In this document: piece by piece, positions 26,893 through 35,699 of the stretch | How positions within the stretch are numbered: position 1 is the first letter of the stretch | How the letters are laid out: each line of letters starts with the position of its first letter | Source: Acidobacteriota bacterium | Lineage (GTDB): Bacteria > Acidobacteriota > Terriglobia > Bryobacterales > Bryobacteraceae | DNA: 35,815 nt | NCBI GenBank assembly: GCA_025354525.1 | Contig: JANXMS010000622.1 | Coordinates: 1 to 35,815 of the forward strand | Reading direction: 5' to 3' | Translations under genes and position numbers: made by a program | The notes under the pieces: generated by a model | Told to the model about the DNA's origin: nothing | Databases searched by the model: none | Seen by the model: the letters and a program-made list of their open reading frames with translations, nothing else

Positions 26893-27935
26893 ACCAGATC
26901 TGGATCATTGCGAAGCTGGAGCTTCGGCGGGCGTTTTTCTCGAAGCGGGCGTTGTGGGTGTATTTGCTGGCGCTGTTTCCGGCGGTGATTTTTGTCGGGC
27001 ACGGCATTAGCGTGAAGATGCAGCGGGATGAGTTCGCGGGGAAACCGACGGTTTCGGCGGCGTTGCTGGACCGGATGGCGGTAGGGACGGCGGATGCGGA
27101 TGTGTTGGCGGCGGCGGGTAAGCCGTTGCAGGATCGAAGTTGGGACCAGCGGGGTCGGAATATAAAGCGGCGGACGCTGATGTATTTTGATGGATCGCGG
27201 CGGGTGTGGTTTGAATTTGAGAATGGCGCGCTGCGGAATACGCGACGGCGGGAGCTGTCTTCGATTGACGAGGACAGAAAGGTCTACGCGGGCATGTTCC
27301 AGTATTTTTATTTGCGTTTGGCGGTGTTCTTTGGCTCCTTGGGAATTTTTATTAACCTGTTCCGTGGGGAGATGATCGATAAGTCCCTGCATTTTTGGTT
27401 TCTTTCTCCGGTGCGGCGCGAGGTGTTGTTGTTGGGGAAGTACTGCGCGGGGCTGATCGCGTCGGCGGTGATCTTTGGCGGCGGCGCGGTGTTGAGTTTC
27501 GGGGCGTTGCTGGCCTATCAAACCAGCGCGGATTTACAGGCGTATTGGCAAGCCGATGCGCTCTACCACGGCACTTGGTACGTGATCTCGGCGATGTTGG
27601 GGTGCGTGGGTTACGGAAGCGTGTTCTTGGCGGCGGGGTTGTTGCTGCGGAACCCGATCATCCCCGCGCTCGTGATGTTGCTGTGGGAGTCGATCAACGG
27701 ATTTTTGCCGGAATTGTTGCAGAAGTTGAGTGTGTTGCACTACCTGCAATCAATTTGCCCGGTTCCGCCGCCAATGGACCCGAACGTGCCGCCGCTGCTG
27801 CGGTTGGTGTTAGCACCGACCGAGCCGACGTCGGCAGGGGTCGCGATTTTGGGGGTGCTGGGGCTGACGGCGCTGGTGCTTTATGTGGCGTCGAGGGCGG
27901 TGCGGCGGCTGGAGATTAACTACGGGACTGAGTAA
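26889..27935 (+). CDS. ABC-2 type permease with BamE/SmpA-like loop domain (second pair)
   Basis: The 348-residue permease starts at a GTG that overlaps the ATPase stop. Residues 20-40 form the first helix (RALWVYLLALFPAVIFVGHG). Residues 66-118 then form an inserted soluble domain with TADADVLAAAGKPLQDRSW, MYFDGSRRVWFEFENGALRN, a pattern like the BamE/SmpA lipoprotein fold (a G..VL...G.P start and a final strand with F.NG). After it come five or so helices in the ABC-2 layout (FYLRLAVFFGSLGIFINLFR, a loop with FWFLSPVRREVLLLGKY, and further helices). A BamE-like domain inside an exporter permease is unusual and puts a small binding or docking module on the outer face. Assignment of the insert is by pattern only. 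Confidence 0.85.
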   Translation: MNQIWIIAKLELRRAFFSKRALWVYLLALFPAVIFVGHGISVKMQRDEFAGKPTVSAALLDRMAVGTADADVLAAAGKPLQDRSWDQRGRNIKRRTLMYFDGSRRVWFEFENGALRNTRRRELSSIDEDRKVYAGMFQYFYLRLAVFFGSLGIFINLFRGEMIDKSLHFWFLSPVRREVLLLGKYCAGLIASAVIFGGGAVLSFGALLAYQTSADLQAYWQADALYHGTWYVISAMLGCVGYGSVFLAAGLLLRNPIIPALVMLLWESINGFLPELLQKLSVLHYLQSICPVPPPMDPNVPPLLRLVLAPTEPTSAGVAILGVLGLTALVLYVASRAVRRLEINYGTE

Positions 27936-27981
27936 GGATGGACACACGAAGTCGCAGCATTGCCTCGTTGCCGTGTTCGAG

Positions 27982-29682
27982 CTACGGTTCCTTCGCGAAA
28001 TGGATGACGAAGTGGGGAACGTGCTCGAAATCGTCCGTGGTGTCGGTGCGTTGCATCGACTGATAGATTTCAGGTGCTTTCCGAAGAGGTTGCAACTCGA
28101 GGCGGACCGTATCACCGGGACGAAGTGCGGCACTATCGGTGAGTTGATTGTCCTTCATGACATGGAATGCGACGATCGCGACGTCGCCTTTGTATTCGCC
28201 AGAAATGACTTTAGTGACCTTGACTCGAGCGAAAGCCAAACAATCCCGGTATGCGGAGCGCCCCGGGACCGGAAGAGGCGAGAGAAGTTCAATCTGGCCG
28301 ATCACCCGTAACGGTACGGCCACCAGTGCCGGGGGAGTCGGCTGAGGAACTGTTTGCTTTGGTGCCGCGGTCTCAACCTGAGCGGGGACCGGTTTGGGTT
28401 GCTGGGGAGGAAGGGGCAGAGGGCGCCAATTCGCGGTGGTTAGGTCGTGAATCGTGAACTCGTAAATGAGAAGCTTCTTGGCGTAAAGCCGTCGGGCCTG
28501 TTCCGTTCGCAAGAACTCCTGCCTCGCCCCGGTGGACGCGGCACCGTTCTGGGCGATCACGTGGAGCGGTCGGCCGAGTGCGCGGCCGAGATGAGCTGCG
28601 AAGCCGGCACCTTCGCCCCAACCGAGTCCAGGATCAGAATAAATATTCGTAAAGCTATCGCCTAGTAGCACGACGTCCGAGTCCGGGTCCGCGGCCAGCG
28701 GACGGTTCGTTGATTGGTCGAAGATCTGCGTGGCCACCACTTCTTCGGGAGCATAGAGGGATTGGTCGACCGGCAGGGCCAGCATTTCCACTAGGTCACC
28801 GAGTCGGCGACGCGACTCGGCGCGGACGCTAGTAACCAGAGGCCGGGTCGGCGGGGGTAGTGGGAAGTGCCTCTGCACCGCCCCGGCAATCGCCGTCGCA
28901 ATTTCGCCCATCCATTCGGGGCGCCAGTGAGTATCCTGAGCGAGGTAGAGTGTTCGCCCTGTCAAAACAGTCGAGCGAGTGAGTCCCGCCGCATCGAACA
29001 CAACAGCACCAGCCTGCTCCATTTCAGCGACGAAGCGAGCATATCCAGGATTGTTCAGGGCTGCTCGGGACGCTTCGGCCGTTAGCTTTTCCGGATGCAC
29101 CATCGACTTGTCTGGAACCGGAAGCAGGAGCACGGCAACGTGATGTGCTCGGAGATCGCGTATGAACGCAGCCAGCGCCGGTCGAGGGTCTGGGTGGGGA
29201 TCCCTCTCCACTTCGCGATCTTTCATAGCTTTCATTCGGGCACCCAGAGCTCCGCGGCCAAGGAAGTCGGCTCCGGCAACGTAATCGATACCCGGTTGGT
29301 ACAGCAGCCAACCGTGCTGGCCGATGACGACTTTGTGATTGCCAACGCCGAGCCAACGGGTCATCACTGATTGGAGATTGGCTTGGACCCAAGTCCGCAA
29401 CGGAGAGCTCTTTTCGAGTGAGGTCTCGTATGCGGCCAGATACTTGCGATCCGCCAAGTCGGTCCATCGGCCAGCCAGGGGTGCTTCAAAAACTCGGAAG
29501 ATGGTCGGTCTGTGGCCCTGCGCTATTTCGAGCAAAAACTGGCTCAAGGGGACCAGAATGAGTAGGGCCAAGAAGCCCCACGAAAGGCCACGGGCCACCG
29601 CGGGGCGTACCTCTGTCGAATTCAGCTCCGCTTGGCTGTCTTCTTCTGTGTGCTTCCGATGAACAGGGGTCTCTGGCGGCAT
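27982..29682 (-). CDS. AlgJ/AlgX-like SGNH acetyltransferase with C-terminal extension
   Basis: The 566-residue protein has a membrane anchor at about 34-53 and a periplasmic SGNH-like domain of the AlgJ/AlgX kind, which moves acetyl groups onto exopolysaccharide. The catalytic elements are QDTHWRPE with D250 and H252, and LLGDSFTN with S343. After a proline-rich linker (421-452), residues 457-566 form an added beta-type domain (LRVIGQIELLSP, VKVTKVISGEYKGDVAIVAF, LRPGDTVRLELQPL) that the Pseudomonas proteins lack. The gene follows the AlgI-like gene with a one-base gap, as expected for partners in one acetylation complex. The polymer acted on is unknown. Confidence 0.85.
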   Translation of the reverse strand: MPPETPVHRKHTEEDSQAELNSTEVRPAVARGLSWGFLALLILVPLSQFLLEIAQGHRPTIFRVFEAPLAGRWTDLADRKYLAAYETSLEKSSPLRTWVQANLQSVMTRWLGVGNHKVVIGQHGWLLYQPGIDYVAGADFLGRGALGARMKAMKDREVERDPHPDPRPALAAFIRDLRAHHVAVLLLPVPDKSMVHPEKLTAEASRAALNNPGYARFVAEMEQAGAVVFDAAGLTRSTVLTGRTLYLAQDTHWRPEWMGEIATAIAGAVQRHFPLPPPTRPLVTSVRAESRRRLGDLVEMLALPVDQSLYAPEEVVATQIFDQSTNRPLAADPDSDVVLLGDSFTNIYSDPGLGWGEGAGFAAHLGRALGRPLHVIAQNGAASTGARQEFLRTEQARRLYAKKLLIYEFTIHDLTTANWRPLPLPPQQPKPVPAQVETAAPKQTVPQPTPPALVAVPLRVIGQIELLSPLPVPGRSAYRDCLAFARVKVTKVISGEYKGDVAIVAFHVMKDNQLTDSAALRPGDTVRLELQPLRKAPEIYQSMQRTDTTDDFEHVPHFVIHFAKEP

Positions 29683-29683
29683 T

Positions 29684-31141
29684 TTAGAATTGGAAGTAGA
29701 GGAAGGGGTTCACTGTTTGGGTCCAGAGAAAGACTACGCTCGAAGCAAACAGCGTGAGGCAGAGCACTGCTCGAACGGGAGTGAGGCGCTGCGTGAAGTT
29801 CCAGGTTTGGGGCGCGCCCCAAACGATCAGAGCGCAGGTGGCGAATAGAAACAGGTAGTACGGGGTATGAATACCTGCGCTTGCTAGAGACGCCGCTGGC
29901 GAGGTCAGTTCAAGGCCGATAAGCGACCGAAGGACCTGAACGGACTGGGACAGAGTCTCCGCCCGGAAGAAAACCCAGCCGACGCAGATAAGCAAGAATG
30001 TTCCGGCGACGCGAATCGGTTTCGGGAACCGGTCAAAGATCCCGCGCATGCCGAGTCTACGCTCAAGACTGAGCAGAAGGCCGTGGTACAGGCCCCAAAT
30101 TACGAAGTTCCAACTGGCGCCGTGCCATAATCCACCCAGCAGCATGACCGTCATCAAGTTCAAGTAAGTGCGGGATTCTCCCAGCCGATTTCCGCCGAGC
30201 GGGATATAAAGGTAGTCGCGTAGCCACGTAGAAAGAGAAATGTGCCAGCGGCGCCAGAGTTCGGTAATGCTGGCCGAATGGTAGGGGTCATCGAAATTCT
30301 TCATGAGGCAGAAGCCAAACATCAGCCCCAGGCCAACCGCCATATCTGAATAGGCCGAGAAATCGAAATAAATCTGAAAGGCGTACGCGAAAAGCCCATA
30401 CCAAGTATCCAGCGGACCTAAACCCGAGGCGGCAAAGGCCCGGTCCGCCACATGGCCCATTGGGTTAGCTAGCAGAATCTTCTTGGCCATGCCGAGACAA
30501 AAGAACGCCGTACCACGAGCAAATTTTTCATAGTTAAAGGCCCGGCTACGAATTTGCTCGGCGATGGTGTGATAGCGGATGATCGGCCCTGCAATCAGGT
30601 GTGGGAACAGGGCGACAAAGCACTGGTAGTCGATAGGATTGCGCAGAGGGCGCGCGTCACCCCGATAGACATCAATGGCATAGCTCATCGATTCGAAGGT
30701 GTAGAACGAGACGCCGATAGGAAGTGCGACATGCAGCAGCGGGGCGATTTCAGCCGGCATTCCAATTCCGAGGGCTATGGCGTTCACGCTTTCCGCCGCG
30801 AAGTCGTAGTACTTGAAGAAGCTGAGAATGGCGAGGTTGGTAAAGATGGAAACGCCCAGCGCGACCTTTTGGCCGAGGTTGCGGCTGGTCCCTTTCAGGA
30901 GAAACGGCAGGTCCGGGCCGTCCATTGGCAGTCCGGAATACTTGACGAGGGCGAGCCCGCAGAAGTAGTCAACGTAGGACGTGATGAGCATCAGCAACAC
31001 CCATGGCGGGTTGGCCCAGCCATAGAAAATATAGCTCATCACCGTAAGCATCAGGGTGAGCCAGCGAAACGGAAGGGCGTAGTTCAGAAGTAGGACGAGG
31101 GGCAGGAAATACGCGAGGAATATGTGGGAACTAAAAACCAT
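29684..31141 (-). CDS. MBOAT-family O-acyltransferase, AlgI-like
   Basis: The 485-residue polytopic membrane protein matches AlgI/PatA/DltB-type MBOAT proteins, which pass acetyl groups from the cytoplasm to a periplasmic acetyltransferase. Family signs are the start MVFSSHIFLAYFLPLVLLLN, SYIFYGWANPPWVLLML, FYTFESMSYAIDVYRGD, WRRWHISLSTWLRDYLYIPL and GLWHGASWNFVIWGLYHG with the active-site histidine. It sits directly before the AlgJ-like gene on the same strand and diverges from a second AlgX/AlgJ-like gene, giving an acetylation module of one channel and two SGNH proteins. Confidence 0.93.
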   Translation of the reverse strand: MVFSSHIFLAYFLPLVLLLNYALPFRWLTLMLTVMSYIFYGWANPPWVLLMLITSYVDYFCGLALVKYSGLPMDGPDLPFLLKGTSRNLGQKVALGVSIFTNLAILSFFKYYDFAAESVNAIALGIGMPAEIAPLLHVALPIGVSFYTFESMSYAIDVYRGDARPLRNPIDYQCFVALFPHLIAGPIIRYHTIAEQIRSRAFNYEKFARGTAFFCLGMAKKILLANPMGHVADRAFAASGLGPLDTWYGLFAYAFQIYFDFSAYSDMAVGLGLMFGFCLMKNFDDPYHSASITELWRRWHISLSTWLRDYLYIPLGGNRLGESRTYLNLMTVMLLGGLWHGASWNFVIWGLYHGLLLSLERRLGMRGIFDRFPKPIRVAGTFLLICVGWVFFRAETLSQSVQVLRSLIGLELTSPAASLASAGIHTPYYLFLFATCALIVWGAPQTWNFTQRLTPVRAVLCLTLFASSVVFLWTQTVNPFLYFQF

Positions 31142-31248
31142 CAGGATCGCTTAGCGGGATATAATCCATTAGCATGGCACTGGCTCAACCCGATTGTCCA
31201 ACGAGACCGACTTCGATCTTCCGGTCGGTCAGCGACTCAATTGTGCGA

Positions 31249-32484
31249 ATGACGAGACGGGAATTGATGGCTGCTGGCATATCGTCTTTCGCGGCTAGTG
31301 GTCTTGCGGCCGAAGCGGCGCGATCGCGGCAAGCCAGCATGCAAAATGCTCTCGCCGGAATAGAGGGCGAGTGTCGGCAGGGTGGCAATGGGGATTGGCG
31401 CAAATACTACGACGCCACACGGCCTGTGCGAATGGAGTTGAATCGACTTGTTGTCGAAGGATTCCGAAACCCTCGGCCCTCACGGGTGCGAGCCGACAAG
31501 CTGGCGCTCTTGCCCTCCCGGGGTGAACCACTGCGATTCACTGCGTCAGGGGACTGCATCCATGCGTGCCTTTTCGATTTCCAGCGTCCCGATCAGCCGC
31601 AAGAGCCGGAGCCTTGGGTCGGTTCGATTCGAATGGTGGCGCAGATTGCCGCCGTCTCGAAGTGGCTGAAGTCCAAAGGTGCCGACCTTATCGTCGCACC
31701 GGTCCCCCGAGTCATTGAGCTCTATCCGAAGTCCTTTCTTCTAGAAGAGGTTCCTCGACCGGGCATTATCGCGCCCCATCTCCGGTACCTGACAGCGGAG
31801 CTTTTGCGAGCCGATGTGGAGGTTTTCGACCTTTTTCCGCCCTTGAAGCTTGCCGCTGAAAAAGGTTCGGTTCCTCTCTACCTCCCCACCGATGCTCATT
31901 GGACGGATCCGGCTCAACGGCTCACGGCGGGGCTGCTGGCGAAACTTTTGGGACGCTATCCATTCGCTCAAGAAGCACGAAAAGCAAGCAAACGCTACAA
32001 GATCCAGCCTGCTGAATTCCGCTTCGGCGGGTACTTTTATGAGTACCTGACGGGGCCCGAGCTGGATCTAACCAGGGCATCAATGACGCAGGTGATTGAA
32101 GAGGTTGTAACGGTCGCCGGGAAGCCGTTCGTTGCCGACGCAAAGGCACCCGTTCTTGTGGTGGGTGACAGCTTCACAGCGTTCTCCCAACAAGCAATCG
32201 GGCGCGAACAATCCGGCGAAGCGGTAGCCCTTCGGAAGGCGAACGATCCTTTCGCGGAATTCAAACCGCCAGTCGGTAGCGGGATTGTTCCCTATTTGGC
32301 CCGTGAGCTCAATGTGCCGGTCTCCCATCGGGCCTTGTTGGGTTCGACCTTGGAGCCGTTCCGAGACCTGTTTCGAAATCCTGACTTGCTCGGAGGAGCC
32401 CAGGCCGTGGTTTGGATGCTCAACACGACTTCGCTTTTCCGACCTGACGCGTATACTCCCACATTTAGGACTCCGCCGATTTAG
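31249..32484 (+). CDS. Second AlgX/AlgJ-like SGNH protein, Tat leader
   Basis: The 411-residue protein carries the same catalytic pattern as the gene on the other side of the AlgI-like gene: PTDAHWTD with D215 and H217, and LVVGDSFTAF with S308. It begins MTRRELMAAGISSFAASGLAA, a good Tat signal, which decides the start at 31249 over the ATG at 31174. A TATAAT at 31160-31165 would then be about 80 bases upstream, a normal leader length. Use of the Tat path is unusual for this family. It lacks the C-terminal extension of the other copy. Together with the AlgI-like protein it is expected to acetylate an exopolysaccharide in the periplasm; which of the two makes the transfer cannot be told. Confidence 0.8.
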   Translation: MTRRELMAAGISSFAASGLAAEAARSRQASMQNALAGIEGECRQGGNGDWRKYYDATRPVRMELNRLVVEGFRNPRPSRVRADKLALLPSRGEPLRFTASGDCIHACLFDFQRPDQPQEPEPWVGSIRMVAQIAAVSKWLKSKGADLIVAPVPRVIELYPKSFLLEEVPRPGIIAPHLRYLTAELLRADVEVFDLFPPLKLAAEKGSVPLYLPTDAHWTDPAQRLTAGLLAKLLGRYPFAQEARKASKRYKIQPAEFRFGGYFYEYLTGPELDLTRASMTQVIEEVVTVAGKPFVADAKAPVLVVGDSFTAFSQQAIGREQSGEAVALRKANDPFAEFKPPVGSGIVPYLARELNVPVSHRALLGSTLEPFRDLFRNPDLLGGAQAVVWMLNTTSLFRPDAYTPTFRTPPI

Positions 32485-32705
32485 CAGGACTCTCCCACTA
32501 TCCGGCGATCCATGCACCGGGGGAAACAACCGTTATTGCTCCCGATTCTCGCATCGGATGGCCTTTGCCACCGGAATGGCGAAAGGTTTGCGCCTTTAAT
32601 GCCGAAAAGCACGGCTGATAAAGGGTCCACAACACTGCGATGCGGGAAACCAAGCTAGAATGGGAGTCGGCTTGGGGGATTGGCGTCTCCCTTCCTCCTC
32701 AGTTA

Positions 32706-34724
32706 ATGACCTATTTATTCGACTTTTTCAGGAAATCGACGCGGCTCCATTGGCTGCTCTTCGGCTTGCTCGTGTTTTCTGGCTACGCCCGTTTCAACAC
32801 TTTGGCAGATCGTATGACGCACTGTGATGACAACGGCTTTTTGTTGAATGCCCTGGGGGCTGACTCAGCCGCTAAGGCCGCTGACAATGTGTCTAAGGCC
32901 TGGACTTACGCCCCTGGCCAGTACTTCGTCGGATTCCCACTTTGGAGCAAGGCGGCTACTTTTAATGCCGCGGTAAAGGCGGCCCGCATGCCAAGTGCTA
33001 TAGGTGCCACTCTGGGCATGCTCCTTTTCTTTCTGGTGATTTTTCTTATCCAACGCGGGGTTGGGCGGCCTGATATGGCTGGTGCGTTCACCGCCATGAT
33101 CGCGACCTTGAGCATGCGGGCAATGGTAGAAAGCCAGCAGGGATACAGCTACGCGATCACTTACCTGTTTGTCGCGTTGCAGTTGGTTGCTATGGTCTGG
33201 ATTGTTCAGCGTGACAACCTGGGTTGGACACGCTGGTTCTATGCACTGGGAGCCTCGAGCTTTGTCGGTATGGCTGGCCTGTTCTTTAGCTACCAGATGC
33301 TGTTCCCCTCAGCTGCGGCAGGACTTGCCTGTGTCATCGGGGCATGGCGCGAATTCAAGCGCTCGGATCCGCCGACTGCTTACTGGCCGAGGCCACTCGG
33401 TTTCGCCGCCGCTGGCCTCGTTGGATTTGGCGTGGGATACCTCTGGCTTTGGAAGACCTATCTCGAGGTCCTGGTAAAGAACGGGACCAGTGTCCCAGGC
33501 TGGGCGCAATTCGAGCTCATCCGCTGGAGTGCCGCGGATGGGATCAGCGGCTATCTTGGTGCGCTCTCGAAGAAAGTGTTGCTGTTGTTCAGCTTACTGA
33601 CCGCCCCTATCTGGCCAGCCTTGGTCGGAACGACGGCCCAACTGGTCTGGGGTGGGATCGTACTGCTCCTGGCTGTCCTAGGCGTGTGGGTCGGGTGGCG
33701 GAGTAAGGAACCGGGCAAGCGATTGTTGTCGCTTTACGGGGCCATCGCAGTCAGCCTGATGCTTGGTGCCAACCTCGCCGGCTTGATTCCGGTGGGAGTT
33801 ACTCGGCACAGCTTCATCCTGTTTGTACCCATATTAGGATTATTGCTGTGTGGCGAACTCAGCCTTAGTCAATCAGTCGCCTGGAGAAAGCGGTTCTTTA
33901 CCGCCTCCGTTTTAGGACTGCTATTCTTTCATGCGCGCTTTGATGATTTCAATAGCGTGACCGGAAACCAGTTCGACGTTGCCCGGCTCAGCAAAGAGGT
34001 GACCACACGGCGGCCGATCGCCCTAGTTGCGCTTGACTGCACCTGGGACGCCCGATTGGCGCAGCACATATCGAAGAGTACGGCGTTCCCTTGCGGGGTT
34101 GTCGAAGATGGGGTGGCGGCGATCAAGTCCTTGGAAGCGAAGCCGGATGGGGGGAATATTCTCTTCACAAGCCATCGCTCGGATCCTTTGATCGGCTTGG
34201 CAGGAGCGCTGCAAGCACATCCGGATTGGAAGGCGGAAAGTCTGATTGCGCTCCAACCGAAAGGTTCTACCGAGCCAATCGGTATGGTGAACGGAGGGAA
34301 TGGCTTCTTCCTGGCTTCAATTACCAAACCCGTCACCATACAAAAGGGATGCGCACTCCAGTTTGGGTCGGGTTGGAACGTGCGTGAAGGTGGTCAGGAC
34401 TGGTGGCGATGGACCGATCACGGGGGAACGGTTACGGTAGTTAGTTCCCAAGCCGAAAAGCTTACACTAAAGGGACTGGTAACGAGCGTAACCCCGGCAA
34501 ATGTTCTTCGTCTCCGACTAAATGGGAAACCCCTGCCGGATATCTCTTTAAATGTTGGGGTCGTGCTCAATTTGGACGTTCAACTCAGTGGAGCGCCCGC
34601 GGAATTCGAGTTCCTGAGCGCCAATGCGGGAATCAAACTGCCCCCGGATACCCGGACGTTCGCGATGCAAATTCGCAATTGGAAGTTAGTTGGCGAGAAA
34701 ACAGGTCCCTGCGAGATTCGATAG
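32706..34724 (+). CDS. Membrane glycosyltransferase (GT-C type) with C-terminal beta module
   Basis: The 672-residue protein has a GT-C fold appearance: an acidic first loop (MTHCDDNGFLLNALG), many hydrophobic helices up to about residue 420, and a soluble extracytoplasmic part. Such enzymes use polyprenyl-phosphate sugars on the periplasmic side. Residues 553-672 form a module starting FGSGWNVREGGQDWWRWTD and ending PPDTRTFAMQIRNWKL, closely parallel to the end of the methyltransferase at 16622-17695. The ATG at 32706 is chosen because a membrane-protein start follows at once; the in-frame ATG at 32640 would add 22 poorly fitting residues. The 221-base gap before it shows no gene. The next glycosyltransferase begins three bases after the stop. 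Confidence 0.75.
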   Translation: MTYLFDFFRKSTRLHWLLFGLLVFSGYARFNTLADRMTHCDDNGFLLNALGADSAAKAADNVSKAWTYAPGQYFVGFPLWSKAATFNAAVKAARMPSAIGATLGMLLFFLVIFLIQRGVGRPDMAGAFTAMIATLSMRAMVESQQGYSYAITYLFVALQLVAMVWIVQRDNLGWTRWFYALGASSFVGMAGLFFSYQMLFPSAAAGLACVIGAWREFKRSDPPTAYWPRPLGFAAAGLVGFGVGYLWLWKTYLEVLVKNGTSVPGWAQFELIRWSAADGISGYLGALSKKVLLLFSLLTAPIWPALVGTTAQLVWGGIVLLLAVLGVWVGWRSKEPGKRLLSLYGAIAVSLMLGANLAGLIPVGVTRHSFILFVPILGLLLCGELSLSQSVAWRKRFFTASVLGLLFFHARFDDFNSVTGNQFDVARLSKEVTTRRPIALVALDCTWDARLAQHISKSTAFPCGVVEDGVAAIKSLEAKPDGGNILFTSHRSDPLIGLAGALQAHPDWKAESLIALQPKGSTEPIGMVNGGNGFFLASITKPVTIQKGCALQFGSGWNVREGGQDWWRWTDHGGTVTVVSSQAEKLTLKGLVTSVTPANVLRLRLNGKPLPDISLNVGVVLNLDVQLSGAPAEFEFLSANAGIKLPPDTRTFAMQIRNWKLVGEKTGPCEIR

Positions 34725-34727
34725 ATA

Positions 34728-35699
34728 ATGTTAAATATGTTGCTAGTTGTGATACCTGCGCTCTTTCTTGTTGTTCTGTTCCTAAGTTTGAAGCGACGTG
34801 GTTATGGGATCCGCGAAAGTCAACTGCTGGCACTAGGTGCCGCGGGGCTAACCGCGGTGGCTTCGACCGAGTTACTCAACTTGAGCGGTATGCTCGGCCG
34901 TTGGCCCATTGCTGTAGCTTGGGTGGCAGCGAGTGCGCTCTTTCTTTGGTTGGTTCCGCAGTTCCTCCCTGTCCCGCCCGCGACCGAGGAGACGAGAGGC
35001 GCGGATGGCACAATGCTCGGGGGAATTGGCGGTATTGTTGTCGGCTTGGTGGCGCTGGTTGCTGTCTGCGCCGCGCCATCGACTTGGGATGCTATGACTT
35101 ATCATATGCCCCGCGTCGTTCAGTGGGCGATGAGCGGCAGTTTGCGCTTCTATCCCACCAATGAGCCACAGCAACTATTTCAGCCGCCGCTCGCTGAATA
35201 CTTTATGCTGCACCTGTACCTGCTGGCAGATTCAGATCGACTCGTTAATCTGGTTCAGGTCGTGGGATTCTATGGCGCGGCGATCAGCGCATCCTTAGTT
35301 GCGCGCGAATTGGGTGCGCGGTCCCTCGGGCAGGCCCTTACTGCCGTTCTCGTGCTTACCTTGCCGCAAGGTATTCTGCAGGCCTCTGGAGCGAAGAACG
35401 ACTGTACTCTGGCTCTCTGGTTGATGGCGATGGTGTTCGCAACGATTCGTTACCTTAGGACGGATTCGAGACTTTGGCTTTTGGCCAGCGGTACCTTTCT
35501 TGGCTTGGCCGTTTTGACGAAGGGAACCAGCTATGTGTATGCTCCTGGATTTCTTCTGGCTGCGTTTGCAATGGAGTGGGCGTCAGCAAAGAAAAACTGG
35601 AGGCTCATTGCTCTTGTGATCGTCGGGTTCGTATTGTCGATCAATGGAGGACACTATTTCCGAACCTTTCGGTTGTTTGTGGTGGACCCCAAAAACTAG
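34728..35699 (+). pseudogene. Membrane glycosyltransferase (RgtABCD/ArnT-like), truncated by IS3 insertion
   Basis: The first 318 or so residues are a normal GT-C glycosyltransferase start: helices, then APSTWDAMTYHMPRVVQWAM with the acidic loop residue, SLRFYPTNEPQQLFQPPLAE, LQASGAKNDCTLALWLMA and FLGLAVLTKGTSYVYAPGF. Family members continue for some 200 further residues. Here the frame runs into the end of an IS3-type element, so that the last codons (VDPKN-stop) come from the element. The product would lack its remaining helices and soluble end, so it is probably inactive. It was the second gene of a transcript with the previous glycosyltransferase (three-base gap). Any missing 3' part should lie beyond the right edge. 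Confidence 0.8.

Noticed and set aside
31174-31248. N-terminal extension of the Tat-leader SGNH protein
   Set aside because: The extension would hide the Tat leader, and a TATAAT at 31160-31165 would put transcription start at about this ATG.
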